Assembly (NCBI RefSeq): GCF_025148635.1
Contig: NZ_CP102269.1
Location: forward strand, 868,001-932,000
Origin: Butyricimonas virosa
GTDB lineage: Bacteria; Bacteroidota; Bacteroidia; Bacteroidales; Marinifilaceae
Reading direction: 5' to 3'
DNA: 64,000 nt
The number at the start of each line of letters is the position of its first letter. The stretch's first letter is position 1. A model generated the notes under the pieces. That model was not told the DNA's origin. It saw nothing but the letters and a program-made list of their open reading frames with translations, and did not search any database. This document shows, piece by piece, positions 18,160 to 25,860 of the stretch. A program made the translations under genes and the position numbers.

Positions 18160-18843
18160 TTATTTTGAAACATTCGGAACCGCTTTCCAGTCCGAGGCAT
18201 CCGCATATAACAAAACCGTCTCCCCCGGCTCAACAATAATATTTTTCCACATCCGTCCCCATGCCAATCCAACCCGCTGAGGTGCGCTCACGGTAAAACG
18301 AAGTGTAAACCTCCCGGAAGAATCGACCGGAACAACTATTTCCCCATCATCTTCTTCCAGCAATCCATTATAGCTACAAGTAAACGTGTATCCCCGCAAC
18401 GCCGGGAGTATCACCTTATCAAGATTACGAATATAACCGCGTATCGTGACGGTATCGGTGATCACGAGAGGTCTTGAAAACGAAACAGTATCATCTCCTA
18501 CCCACGCAACAAAATCTTTACCATCACATGGCCGAAATACTTCTCCTTTTGCGCCATCACGTGCTATAGAGATATTCCCGTTCTTACCCTGTTTGATCTT
18601 GAGTTCTATCGTCTGATTGCCATTTTCCAATACAACCTCCATCCGTTTTTTCCCAAATCCCACTCGTTTATATTTCCAGAAATCAGAGAACGCAACAGCC
18701 CCATCTTCATAAAAACCATACTCCCAAGCTCCCGTTCCGGAATTCGCCCAGTTACCCAAAAAATTACTGTTTATAACTTTTTGCCCCATAACTACCGAGG
18801 GTATCACAAACAGCACAAGAAAGGCCAGTTTTAAATAATTCAT
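18160..18843 (-). CDS. Exported DUF4369-like protein, probably C-terminally truncated
   Basis: 227 residues with a signal peptide (LAFLVLFVIPSVVMG). The second half has ITDTVTIRGYIRNLDK and IVEPGETVLLYADASDW, the pattern of the N-terminal domain found in longer Bacteroidota TlpA-type redox proteins, where more sequence normally follows. Here the protein stops at VPNVSK, exactly where the truncated propeller frame begins. I infer that the thioredoxin part was deleted. A 10-bp hairpin (18864-18891) separates it from the next thioredoxin gene. It could also be a natural short paralogue. Confidence 0.6.
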   Translation of the reverse strand: MNYLKLAFLVLFVIPSVVMGQKVINSNFLGNWANSGTGAWEYGFYEDGAVAFSDFWKYKRVGFGKKRMEVVLENGNQTIELKIKQGKNGNISIARDGAKGEVFRPCDGKDFVAWVGDDTVSFSRPLVITDTVTIRGYIRNLDKVILPALRGYTFTCSYNGLLEEDDGEIVVPVDSSGRFTLRFTVSAPQRVGLAWGRMWKNIIVEPGETVLLYADASDWKAVPNVSK

Positions 18844-18863
18844 ACATTTACATTTTCATTATA

Positions 18864-18891
18864 CCTTCACTCGAAATCATCCGAGTGAAGG
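18864..18891 (-). terminator. Inverted repeat between thioredoxin gene and DUF4369-like gene
   Basis: CCTTCACTCG and CGAGTGAAGG form a perfect 10-bp stem with an 8-nt loop. There is no T run after it on the minus strand, so it may be an attenuator, an mRNA stabiliser or a weak terminator. Confidence 0.45.
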
Positions 18892-18914
18892 CTATAAAGG
18901 TAACAAATATATCT

Positions 18915-20084
18915 TTACCTTCGTTTGGGTTTCACTTTTAAATCCGGGTGACGCATATCATACACCTTTTTCCCGTATTCCGGAGTTGCGACCAAATCAG
19001 TAGGGATTTGCCTTCCTTCTTCCAAGGCTCGTTTCAACAAGTATTCCAAACCCTGCACATAATAAAAATGAGGCATGGCATCATCCCGATCATACATATT
19101 ATAAGCAACATATCTCAATCCTCGAACTTTGTTTACCAAAATCTCATAAGGCAACTCTTTATCGGTGTATTCCGGGGAAACTCGCACATAAAATGCAAGT
19201 AATTTCACGAATTTATGCTGGTCAATCGACGGGTCTGCTTTCAAACGCTCGACTTCGGCAAATGCCTCATCATACTTTTTCTGATTAAAAAGATCAGTCA
19301 TCACACGCATCTTGATATTAAAATCTTTTCCCTCGAAATTGCATAATTCTTTTATAAACGGTACCGGAGCATAAGATGTCGCCTCCGTCAATTTCTCGTC
19401 TACTTCCTTTTTACCGAATAATTCCGTGAATCGCACGTAATTATCGGAAACTTCCTTCAAATAAGGATTTTGGTATCCCGTGATACATTTACGGTACAGA
19501 TTCCACACGCCCGGATCCGTTAATTTTGCCCCTTTCGAAATCAACTCGTCAAAATATTTTTGTACGTCCCGACTTCCAGCAGACTTCTTATAACGGATAT
19601 AATCTTTCAAAAAATCCAAATCATATTTTCCTTCGGCATACTTCTTGTCCATGTACACGGATCCTAACTTCGGGTTAATTCCCCCCTGGGCATCATAAAG
19701 AAAATCCTCCACCGGTTTGTTACTCCCGCTACGGTGTATAATCTCTTGATTCTTCGGGTTTATGAAAATATACGTCGGATAAGAATTTACACCATACCGC
19801 TTTGCTAGCTCCCGTCCCTCTCCTTTTTCAGCATCAATTTTCAAGCAAACAAAATTCTTGTTATATACCTCCCCCACTTGCGGAAGCACGAACACGGTCA
19901 ACGACATATTCAGGCACGGGCCACACCATTCGGTGTAAAAGTCTACAAATATCTTTTTCTTCTCCTTTTTCGCCAAAGCGATCGCCTCATCCCAAGTCCC
20001 GTGGAAAAAGCGAATCCCGCTTTCCTGCGCTCTCAACGAGAGGGAAAAAGCAAAAAAAACGCATAAAAAAACAAATTTCTTCAT
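18915..20084 (-). CDS. Exported thioredoxin-domain protein
   Basis: 389 residues with a signal peptide ending LSLRAQ. Residues about 25-130 are a thioredoxin fold with the active site EWCGPC (Cys54, Cys57) and cis-Pro region VNSYPTYIF. The remaining ~250 residues are helical and TPR-like, ending in a basic tail (KVKPKRR). It should be a periplasmic thiol-disulfide oxidoreductase/reductase. It follows the SusC/SusD/DUF4843/PKD/hydrolase genes on the same strand but is separated by a strong hairpin at 20101-20133, so it may be expressed at a different level. Its partner is unknown. Confidence 0.85.
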   Translation of the reverse strand: MKKFVFLCVFFAFSLSLRAQESGIRFFHGTWDEAIALAKKEKKKIFVDFYTEWCGPCLNMSLTVFVLPQVGEVYNKNFVCLKIDAEKGEGRELAKRYGVNSYPTYIFINPKNQEIIHRSGSNKPVEDFLYDAQGGINPKLGSVYMDKKYAEGKYDLDFLKDYIRYKKSAGSRDVQKYFDELISKGAKLTDPGVWNLYRKCITGYQNPYLKEVSDNYVRFTELFGKKEVDEKLTEATSYAPVPFIKELCNFEGKDFNIKMRVMTDLFNQKKYDEAFAEVERLKADPSIDQHKFVKLLAFYVRVSPEYTDKELPYEILVNKVRGLRYVAYNMYDRDDAMPHFYYVQGLEYLLKRALEEGRQIPTDLVATPEYGKKVYDMRHPDLKVKPKRR

Positions 20085-20100
20085 TGGCTAAAATATTAAA

Positions 20101-20133
20101 TTTACCCTACAGGCACTTTGCTTGTAGGGTAAA
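20101..20133 (-). terminator. Long hairpin between hydrolase lipoprotein and thioredoxin genes
   Basis: TTTACCCTACAGGCA pairs with TGCTTGTAGGGTAAA: 15 positions with one G-T wobble, loop of 3. It is nearly symmetrical and could act on either strand. No long T tract follows. Confidence 0.55.
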
Positions 20134-20150
20134 TAGTTTACAACACGCTA

Positions 20151-21962
20151 TTATTTAGAAACTTTTTTGAAAGCACGAACATAAATATACCCTAAATATT
20201 CATCAGCACTATCACCATATCCGATCTGTTTCGCGGAGTAATTATAATTATAAAACAATTTCCCCTTTCCACCTGCTTCCGTGGTCGAAGAATATAATGT
20301 TTTTGCAGAAAAATCCCAATTCGTTGTATAAACACCTAATTCTTTCATTTTCTCTTGTATAACAGCCACATTAGGAGCTATTGCTTCCAACTCTTTAATG
20401 GCAGGTAAATACCAACCTGAAATACCTTTATAAGAGTACTCTGATGCCCATACAAATGCAGAATTTGCAGCGGATAATGATAAATTCAAAGCTTCTTTCC
20501 TTGCTATCATTTTAGCTGTATTCCCTTCTCCATCATATTGATCCGGAGTCTCAAAATCATTACCAAGTCCCTGTCCATACCAAACATTTCCATAAGAATT
20601 AGGACCTTCAAGATTAATAATCTTCGCCTCCTTGATGTTCGCATTATTCACCCAACAAACCACTCCTACCGGTTCGAAATCGTCGTTATAGTAAATATCT
20701 CCCACTTCAAAGTACTCTTTCGGGGCTTTCAATTCATAAGAAATGGTGTCTCTTTCTGTCTGCCCGCCCATGGTTACCGTCAAGATCAATTCTCCTTTCC
20801 GGTCGATATCCCCGAAGAAATTTAGCGGTCCCAACAGGCTAATCTTTTTACCATTCAACTGGTAATTCCAGCCTTTAGGCTCGCCGGAAACAGTTAATTC
20901 GGCCCCATCCGTGTAATTAATACCGAATTCTATTTTCTCCCCGCATTGGGCCATGATCTCGTGAGTCTCACTCGTCACGAAACAATTTACAGTCTCCTGA
21001 TTCATCGGGTGAGCCGACATGAATTCCCACATTAACGTGGTACATCTAGTGACATTAATACCATGGCCCTCTTCCAGCAATGTATAGATTTCCATATCGG
21101 CATTTCCCCCGTGATATTTCCGGGTATCCACGGTTTTGTAATCTTCGATCTCAAGATCTTTTGCGGTATACACCATATCGCCCGGGAAATACCCGCCAAT
21201 TCGGATAGCCCATTGTTCCATATTTTGTAATACCGCAGAGTGAATCACCGTTTGGTCGATCTCTCCCGCAAACACCCTGATCGGCACCGCCCTCGAAGGC
21301 AATTGCGTCTGATTATCAATATTCATTTGTCCCGCACGGGGGGTTATTGCCGCAAATTTCTCCGAACGATAGAATGCCAACACGAAAGAGAAAATGGCAC
21401 CACTGGATTGTCCCGTGGAATAAACCCGGAGAGGATCCACGGACGGGGAACTCGTCATAAAAAAATCCAACATGGCATCCACGAACGGCAAATGTTTCTC
21501 GCTGTTTTGCCAGTTCACGGCACCACTACCGTCTTCCTGAGTAACGACCTCCCCCGCCGGGAAACACACGATACAGTTCTCCCGGGTCGCAAGCTGACAC
21601 AAAGCATGCGTCTTTGACAATCCTTCCAACGGATCGGAAGGAAGCTCATCTTTCTTAAATTCATAACTCCCGTGAAATTCAAAAATTAACGAAATAGGTT
21701 TACTCGTCACCAAGGTAGAAGGCATAAAGTACTTAAACCTTCTTTCCACAACCTGTCCGTCCGGCTCCGTGATATTCAATTTTACCAAATTCACGCCCGG
21801 GGTTAATTCTCCATCCACGGGAGGCTCTTCCTCCCCTCCACCGGGTGTAACACCTTCCACATCTACCTTTTCTTTCTCTTGAGCTTCATAAGAACTATTG
21901 TCATCCACACAGGAAAACAACGCCAAGAAAAGAACGATCAACAAAAACAAATACTTTCTCAT
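20151..21962 (-). CDS. Hydrolase lipoprotein: esterase/PHB-depolymerase-like domain with C-terminal FISUMP/DUF1566-like domain
   Basis: 603 residues. Signal with lipobox LALFSC (Cys18), then an acidic, Pro/Gly-rich linker. Residues about 58-320 form an alpha/beta hydrolase of the LpqC/PHB-depolymerase type: oxyanion segment FEFHGSY, nucleophile motif TGQSSGA (Ser186), acid GEIDQT (Asp236) and base EEGHGI (His300). An Ig-like part follows (about 330-420), then a C-terminal domain with GISGWYLPAIKELEAIAP and YSSTTEAG, ending YIYVRAFKK, the pattern of DUF1566/FISUMP domains. It is probably a surface esterase feeding the SusC/SusD pair upstream, but the substrate cannot be read from sequence. The stop is 18 bp from the hairpin at 20101-20133. 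Confidence 0.78.
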   Translation of the reverse strand: MRKYLFLLIVLFLALFSCVDDNSSYEAQEKEKVDVEGVTPGGGEEEPPVDGELTPGVNLVKLNITEPDGQVVERRFKYFMPSTLVTSKPISLIFEFHGSYEFKKDELPSDPLEGLSKTHALCQLATRENCIVCFPAGEVVTQEDGSGAVNWQNSEKHLPFVDAMLDFFMTSSPSVDPLRVYSTGQSSGAIFSFVLAFYRSEKFAAITPRAGQMNIDNQTQLPSRAVPIRVFAGEIDQTVIHSAVLQNMEQWAIRIGGYFPGDMVYTAKDLEIEDYKTVDTRKYHGGNADMEIYTLLEEGHGINVTRCTTLMWEFMSAHPMNQETVNCFVTSETHEIMAQCGEKIEFGINYTDGAELTVSGEPKGWNYQLNGKKISLLGPLNFFGDIDRKGELILTVTMGGQTERDTISYELKAPKEYFEVGDIYYNDDFEPVGVVCWVNNANIKEAKIINLEGPNSYGNVWYGQGLGNDFETPDQYDGEGNTAKMIARKEALNLSLSAANSAFVWASEYSYKGISGWYLPAIKELEAIAPNVAVIQEKMKELGVYTTNWDFSAKTLYSSTTEAGGKGKLFYNYNYSAKQIGYGDSADEYLGYIYVRAFKKVSK

Positions 21963-21987
21963 AATGTTTTATATTAAGTTTTCCGAC

Positions 21988-23661
21988 TTAAATATTATCT
22001 TTCAGTTCACCCTTGAACATTCCGTCACGCCAGTGAGTCTGGTACTTAATCTCCACGTCTACCGGGATTCCAGCAATCCCCTTGTAAGACTTCTCTTCGT
22101 TGTACTGAACGCTCAACGTGCTACTGTTCAAATCAAAATAAAGCAAATCACCTTTTGCCTCTTCTCCGGAAGCCTCCATGTCATTTCCATAGCGCGAAAC
22201 GCCCAACAGTAACGTCTTCTCCGTTCGGGACACGCAAATATCCGTAATCACCGCATCACCATCATATCCCATATCCGTCAATTTCGCTACCAAATTACGG
22301 GAATTCGGGGCCATACCGCTTTGAATATCCAACAAATTATACAGGTAAAGGTTGCCATCGGTCACGAAAAACATATAGTTCGTGTACTTCATGCAATAAA
22401 ACTTCGTCGTAGACTTAATCACGTCTCCGGCAGCGATATCTGCCACCCACTTTTTCGTAGCGGTCTTGGCATTTTCTTCTTCGTACCCGGATTTAAACAA
22501 CACCAACCGACAATTATCCCCGTTATTCAACACAGCAACACATCCATCATCCGCCATATTCGTGGCACTTCCCCATAACAGGTTATACCCCTCAAAATAT
22601 TTAAAATCCGCTTTCTTAATCTCTTTCACGCCACCATAAGCACTACCATACACAAACCGCCCGTACGTCTTGTCAAACAAAATAATATCCCCGCAATCAT
22701 ATCCCATATTAACCATCGTTGGAGTATCGCCTGTCGGGTCCATTGCATCCCAGAATCCGAAAGCAGAAAGCGATCCTTTGTGAGGACTTTTACTTTTGTA
22801 CGTGTAACCCGGTGTCCAGATAGATGGTGCCAAACTATAAGCCGTGTACAACGTCCCTCCCGATATTTCGGCAAAATGAGTAGACAATTGGAAATAACTA
22901 CCATAGGGGTTACTTCTCCAGATAGAAATACCCTCTTCCATCAAATATTGACTCTCGTATCCTTCAATATCTGGTGGCGGATAAGAAGCCAACCCGGTAT
23001 AAGCCTCTCCTGTCAAGTAAGGATTTATCGTATCCAACATTAAAGAACTCTTATCCAATAAGCTCACCCGGTTATCAGCTAACACCATAACCCGTCCGTA
23101 ACTATTCACAAAAGGCTGGCAACGATTCGCCTCGCTATACACAATCCGTAACTGTTTCGGCTCCACGCCCAATAGTTCATCATACCGATCCTGATAGTAA
23201 TTTATGGCCCAATTGGAAGGCTTATCCAAACGTAGATAAGACAATTCTGCCCTTCCCTGATATTTACTCAATACCATGATCAAATCCCCTGCCGTGGAAG
23301 AACTCACGTTCAAGGAAAAACGATGATATTTCTCAACTTCGGTCTCTTTATCCTTTACCACGAAACGGCACGACCTTTCTCCCGGTACCATATCTATTTG
23401 TATCTCCAGATTATAAGTCTCCGTTAATGTCCTTCCGGCAACCTCCCACCGATAAGTAAAACGGGATGTATCATCATACATCGTTCCCTTTAGCACGGGA
23501 TAAATACGCAAACTGTCATCCACATCCCGGGCATACGAAGCATCGATTCCTTCCACCGTGATCTCGTTAATATCCCGGTACTCATAGTTTCCCTTATCAT
23601 CGTAGCACGCGTAAAAAAACAGGGCCACGATAAAAAAACAACATATATTCCTTAAATTCAT
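21988..23661 (-). CDS. PKD-like family lipoprotein
   Basis: 557 residues, signal with lipobox FFYAC (Cys19) followed by YDDKGNYEYRDINEITV, the signature start of the PKD-like lipoprotein family associated with SusC/SusD loci. The first ~120 residues are an Ig/PKD-like domain (FTYRWEVAGRTL); the rest is a beta-propeller-like set of repeats (YGRVMVLADNRVSLLD, NNGDNCRLVLFKSGY, NYMFFVTDGNLYLYNL). It is likely surface exposed and helps ligand capture, function unproven. It lies between DUF4843 and hydrolase genes in one operon; the second module has its counterpart at 41623-43143. Confidence 0.85.
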   Translation of the reverse strand: MNLRNICCFFIVALFFYACYDDKGNYEYRDINEITVEGIDASYARDVDDSLRIYPVLKGTMYDDTSRFTYRWEVAGRTLTETYNLEIQIDMVPGERSCRFVVKDKETEVEKYHRFSLNVSSSTAGDLIMVLSKYQGRAELSYLRLDKPSNWAINYYQDRYDELLGVEPKQLRIVYSEANRCQPFVNSYGRVMVLADNRVSLLDKSSLMLDTINPYLTGEAYTGLASYPPPDIEGYESQYLMEEGISIWRSNPYGSYFQLSTHFAEISGGTLYTAYSLAPSIWTPGYTYKSKSPHKGSLSAFGFWDAMDPTGDTPTMVNMGYDCGDIILFDKTYGRFVYGSAYGGVKEIKKADFKYFEGYNLLWGSATNMADDGCVAVLNNGDNCRLVLFKSGYEEENAKTATKKWVADIAAGDVIKSTTKFYCMKYTNYMFFVTDGNLYLYNLLDIQSGMAPNSRNLVAKLTDMGYDGDAVITDICVSRTEKTLLLGVSRYGNDMEASGEEAKGDLLYFDLNSSTLSVQYNEEKSYKGIAGIPVDVEIKYQTHWRDGMFKGELKDNI

Positions 23662-23685
23662 AATATATCAATTATTGATCAATAC

Positions 23686-24429
23686 CTATTTCTCAACTTC
23701 CTGCATATAAGTCAGGTAAAGACGCATCCCCGTCTCGTCATCATATGTCGGTACGTTTCTTAAATAGTTATCCAGTCCCCTGGCATACGTCCGTCCCTCG
23801 TTATTCTGGTCGAACGAGCAATCTGATTTTTTATAATCTTCATTAAATGAGATCAGGATACGCCATTTTTTCGGATGGAAATATCCCAACCCGCCATGAC
23901 TATTCCACCAACTCGGTTGAGACAGATAATCGTTCAATAACAATCTCATGCTGATTCCTCCCCGCAATCCCAGATCAAAATCCTCACTCTCCTGTAAACG
24001 CAAATACAGACATTCGTTTGTGGGGTTAGCGAAACTTTTGTTTAAAGAATCCCGGTAAACAACAACACGCAGGGTGTCTGTCAATTTTCCGGGACGGAAT
24101 TTTTGTTCTTGCGGGAAAGCCGCATAATGTATTCCCTCCTTGGCCGTCGTTGAGTCCAACACGATCATCACGTTATAGGTACGCTCCGTTTCCGATCCTT
24201 TACCCAAATATTGCATAACGATCTTCGCCGTGTCCACCCGAACCGTATCATTCAACAACCCGAATGAAAACACGACCGAATCCGCATAAAGACGCTTGTT
24301 ATTCACCGTGGAAAAATGCTTGAACTGAATCCGGTCTTTTCCCTCGTAAGGAAAATCTATGTCCTGATCGCACCCGACAAACGAGAACACGATATAAACA
24401 ACCGCAAACAAGTATATTAATTTACTCAT
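23686..24429 (-). CDS. DUF4843 domain lipoprotein
   Basis: 247 residues with lipobox FSFVGC (Cys20). The start QDIDFPYEGKDRIQFKHF, the beta domain with TTAKEGIHYAAFPQEQKFRPG and the C-terminal WW/Y-rich helix region (FHPKKWRILISF) match DUF4843, a family found almost only next to SusC/SusD pairs. It is likely part of an outer-membrane uptake complex; the first ~150 residues look Ig-like (Calx-beta-like GIHY motif). It is 23 bp after SusD and 24 bp before the PKD-like gene. The second copy is at 43165-43962. Confidence 0.85.
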   Translation of the reverse strand: MSKLIYLFAVVYIVFSFVGCDQDIDFPYEGKDRIQFKHFSTVNNKRLYADSVVFSFGLLNDTVRVDTAKIVMQYLGKGSETERTYNVMIVLDSTTAKEGIHYAAFPQEQKFRPGKLTDTLRVVVYRDSLNKSFANPTNECLYLRLQESEDFDLGLRGGISMRLLLNDYLSQPSWWNSHGGLGYFHPKKWRILISFNEDYKKSDCSFDQNNEGRTYARGLDNYLRNVPTYDDETGMRLYLTYMQEVEK

Positions 24430-24452
24430 ACTCCTAATATTAAAAATTAATT

Positions 24453-25850
24453 CTATCTATGTCCATCCTCTATTTCCGCATCGGGCATCGGGAACACGTA
24501 CACCACATCCGAAGGTTCAATATCCCCGGAAGAAGCCCCCGTCTCAATTTTCAGGTTATTGCGTTTCATGACATACCACATCTGTCCCTCTCCCAGATAC
24601 TCCCGGCGCATCTCGTCATGAATCGACTCCTTTGACAAGTATTGCAAGTGTACATGATTTCGAATCCGGTGATCGCGCAACACGTTCAAATATTCCAATG
24701 ACGTCTCGGAATCCGTGTCAAAAGAACATTCTGCCACGATCAAATACATCTCCGAAAGTTTAATCATCGGCATCTTGCGGAAAAATGCATCCGTGTTATC
24801 CATATAATACTTCATAAAATCACCCAGATTAAACCATTTTGAATACCGGACATCGTCATTATTTCCCTCGTACCAGTTATAATAACTTCCAAAAGGCAGA
24901 GGTTTGAAACTAGTCACTCCATTCTTACTCTCATCACGATGCAATTTCTCGCTATAATCCTTCAATTCTTTATTACGTAGAGAAAAAATATGCTCGTCAG
25001 AAAACAACACGTCCGTCAAAGCCTCTGTCTGGTCCACACTGGCAAATTCCAGTAAACGGAACTTGCCGCTCTCTATAACCTCCTTGGCGTATGCAACGGC
25101 TTTCACGTTATCGCCTTTCGCCTGATAAGCTCTTGCCAACATAGCTTTCACGCTATACAGGTTCATCCGGGCCACATACTTATCCGCATCACTTTTCGTT
25201 CCCAAAGTATAGGGTACTGTGGACACGATCGGATCACCTACCAACAGCGTTTCGGCCTCCTTCAAATCGTTAATCACCAACTGCACGAATTCTTCCACCG
25301 TGTACATCGGCGGTAGCGCCACGCCGAACTCTTTGTTATAAGGAATTCCTTCGGCCCACGGAGAAAGTTTCACGTCCGGACAAAACAAACGATACAAATC
25401 AAAATGCAAAAAAGCACGTAAAGCCAATGCCTCCCCGCGAACCTGATTCCGATTCGTTTCTCCCAAAACACTTTTATTCTTATCCGCCCAATTCAAAATA
25501 TTATTAGCCGAAGCAATACAGTTGTACAAATTATTCCAAAAAGAGGCGATCGTACTCTTCACTCCCGAATTCGTGTAATCGAAATCCTTAAAATAGGTGT
25601 AAGCCGTTCCGACGGAATTATAGGAATAATACTGTCCCATCAAATCCACGTACTCCATCGTGAGAGCCTGACCATACATACTCTTCCCCGCCATTTGGCT
25701 ATACACTCCCGCTAGCGCTTCCTGAAAGCCTTCGGCCGTACTGAACAATTTGTCCTCGTCCACCTTATTCTCCAACTCTACATCCAGCCATTTATTACAT
25801 GAGGTCAACGAAAACAACAAACAAACCATTATAAATAACCGTGTCTTCAT
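24453..25850 (-). CDS. RagB/SusD family nutrient-binding lipoprotein
   Basis: 465 residues with lipobox LTSC (Cys18) and the SusD start NKWLDVE. The TPR-containing SusD fold is seen in GEALALRAFLHFDLYRLF and in MPMIKLSEMYLIVAECSF near 370, and the C-terminus has the usual YLGEGQMWYVMKR. It acts as the surface lid over the SusC channel encoded 10 bp upstream. SusD proteins of this branch (RagB-like, with DUF4843 and PKD-like partners) need not bind sugars; peptide uptake as in RagAB is equally possible, since no glycoside hydrolase is encoded nearby. Confidence 0.93.
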   Translation of the reverse strand: MKTRLFIMVCLLFSLTSCNKWLDVELENKVDEDKLFSTAEGFQEALAGVYSQMAGKSMYGQALTMEYVDLMGQYYSYNSVGTAYTYFKDFDYTNSGVKSTIASFWNNLYNCIASANNILNWADKNKSVLGETNRNQVRGEALALRAFLHFDLYRLFCPDVKLSPWAEGIPYNKEFGVALPPMYTVEEFVQLVINDLKEAETLLVGDPIVSTVPYTLGTKSDADKYVARMNLYSVKAMLARAYQAKGDNVKAVAYAKEVIESGKFRLLEFASVDQTEALTDVLFSDEHIFSLRNKELKDYSEKLHRDESKNGVTSFKPLPFGSYYNWYEGNNDDVRYSKWFNLGDFMKYYMDNTDAFFRKMPMIKLSEMYLIVAECSFDTDSETSLEYLNVLRDHRIRNHVHLQYLSKESIHDEMRREYLGEGQMWYVMKRNNLKIETGASSGDIEPSDVVYVFPMPDAEIEDGHR

Positions 25851-25860
25851 ATATCAGTTT

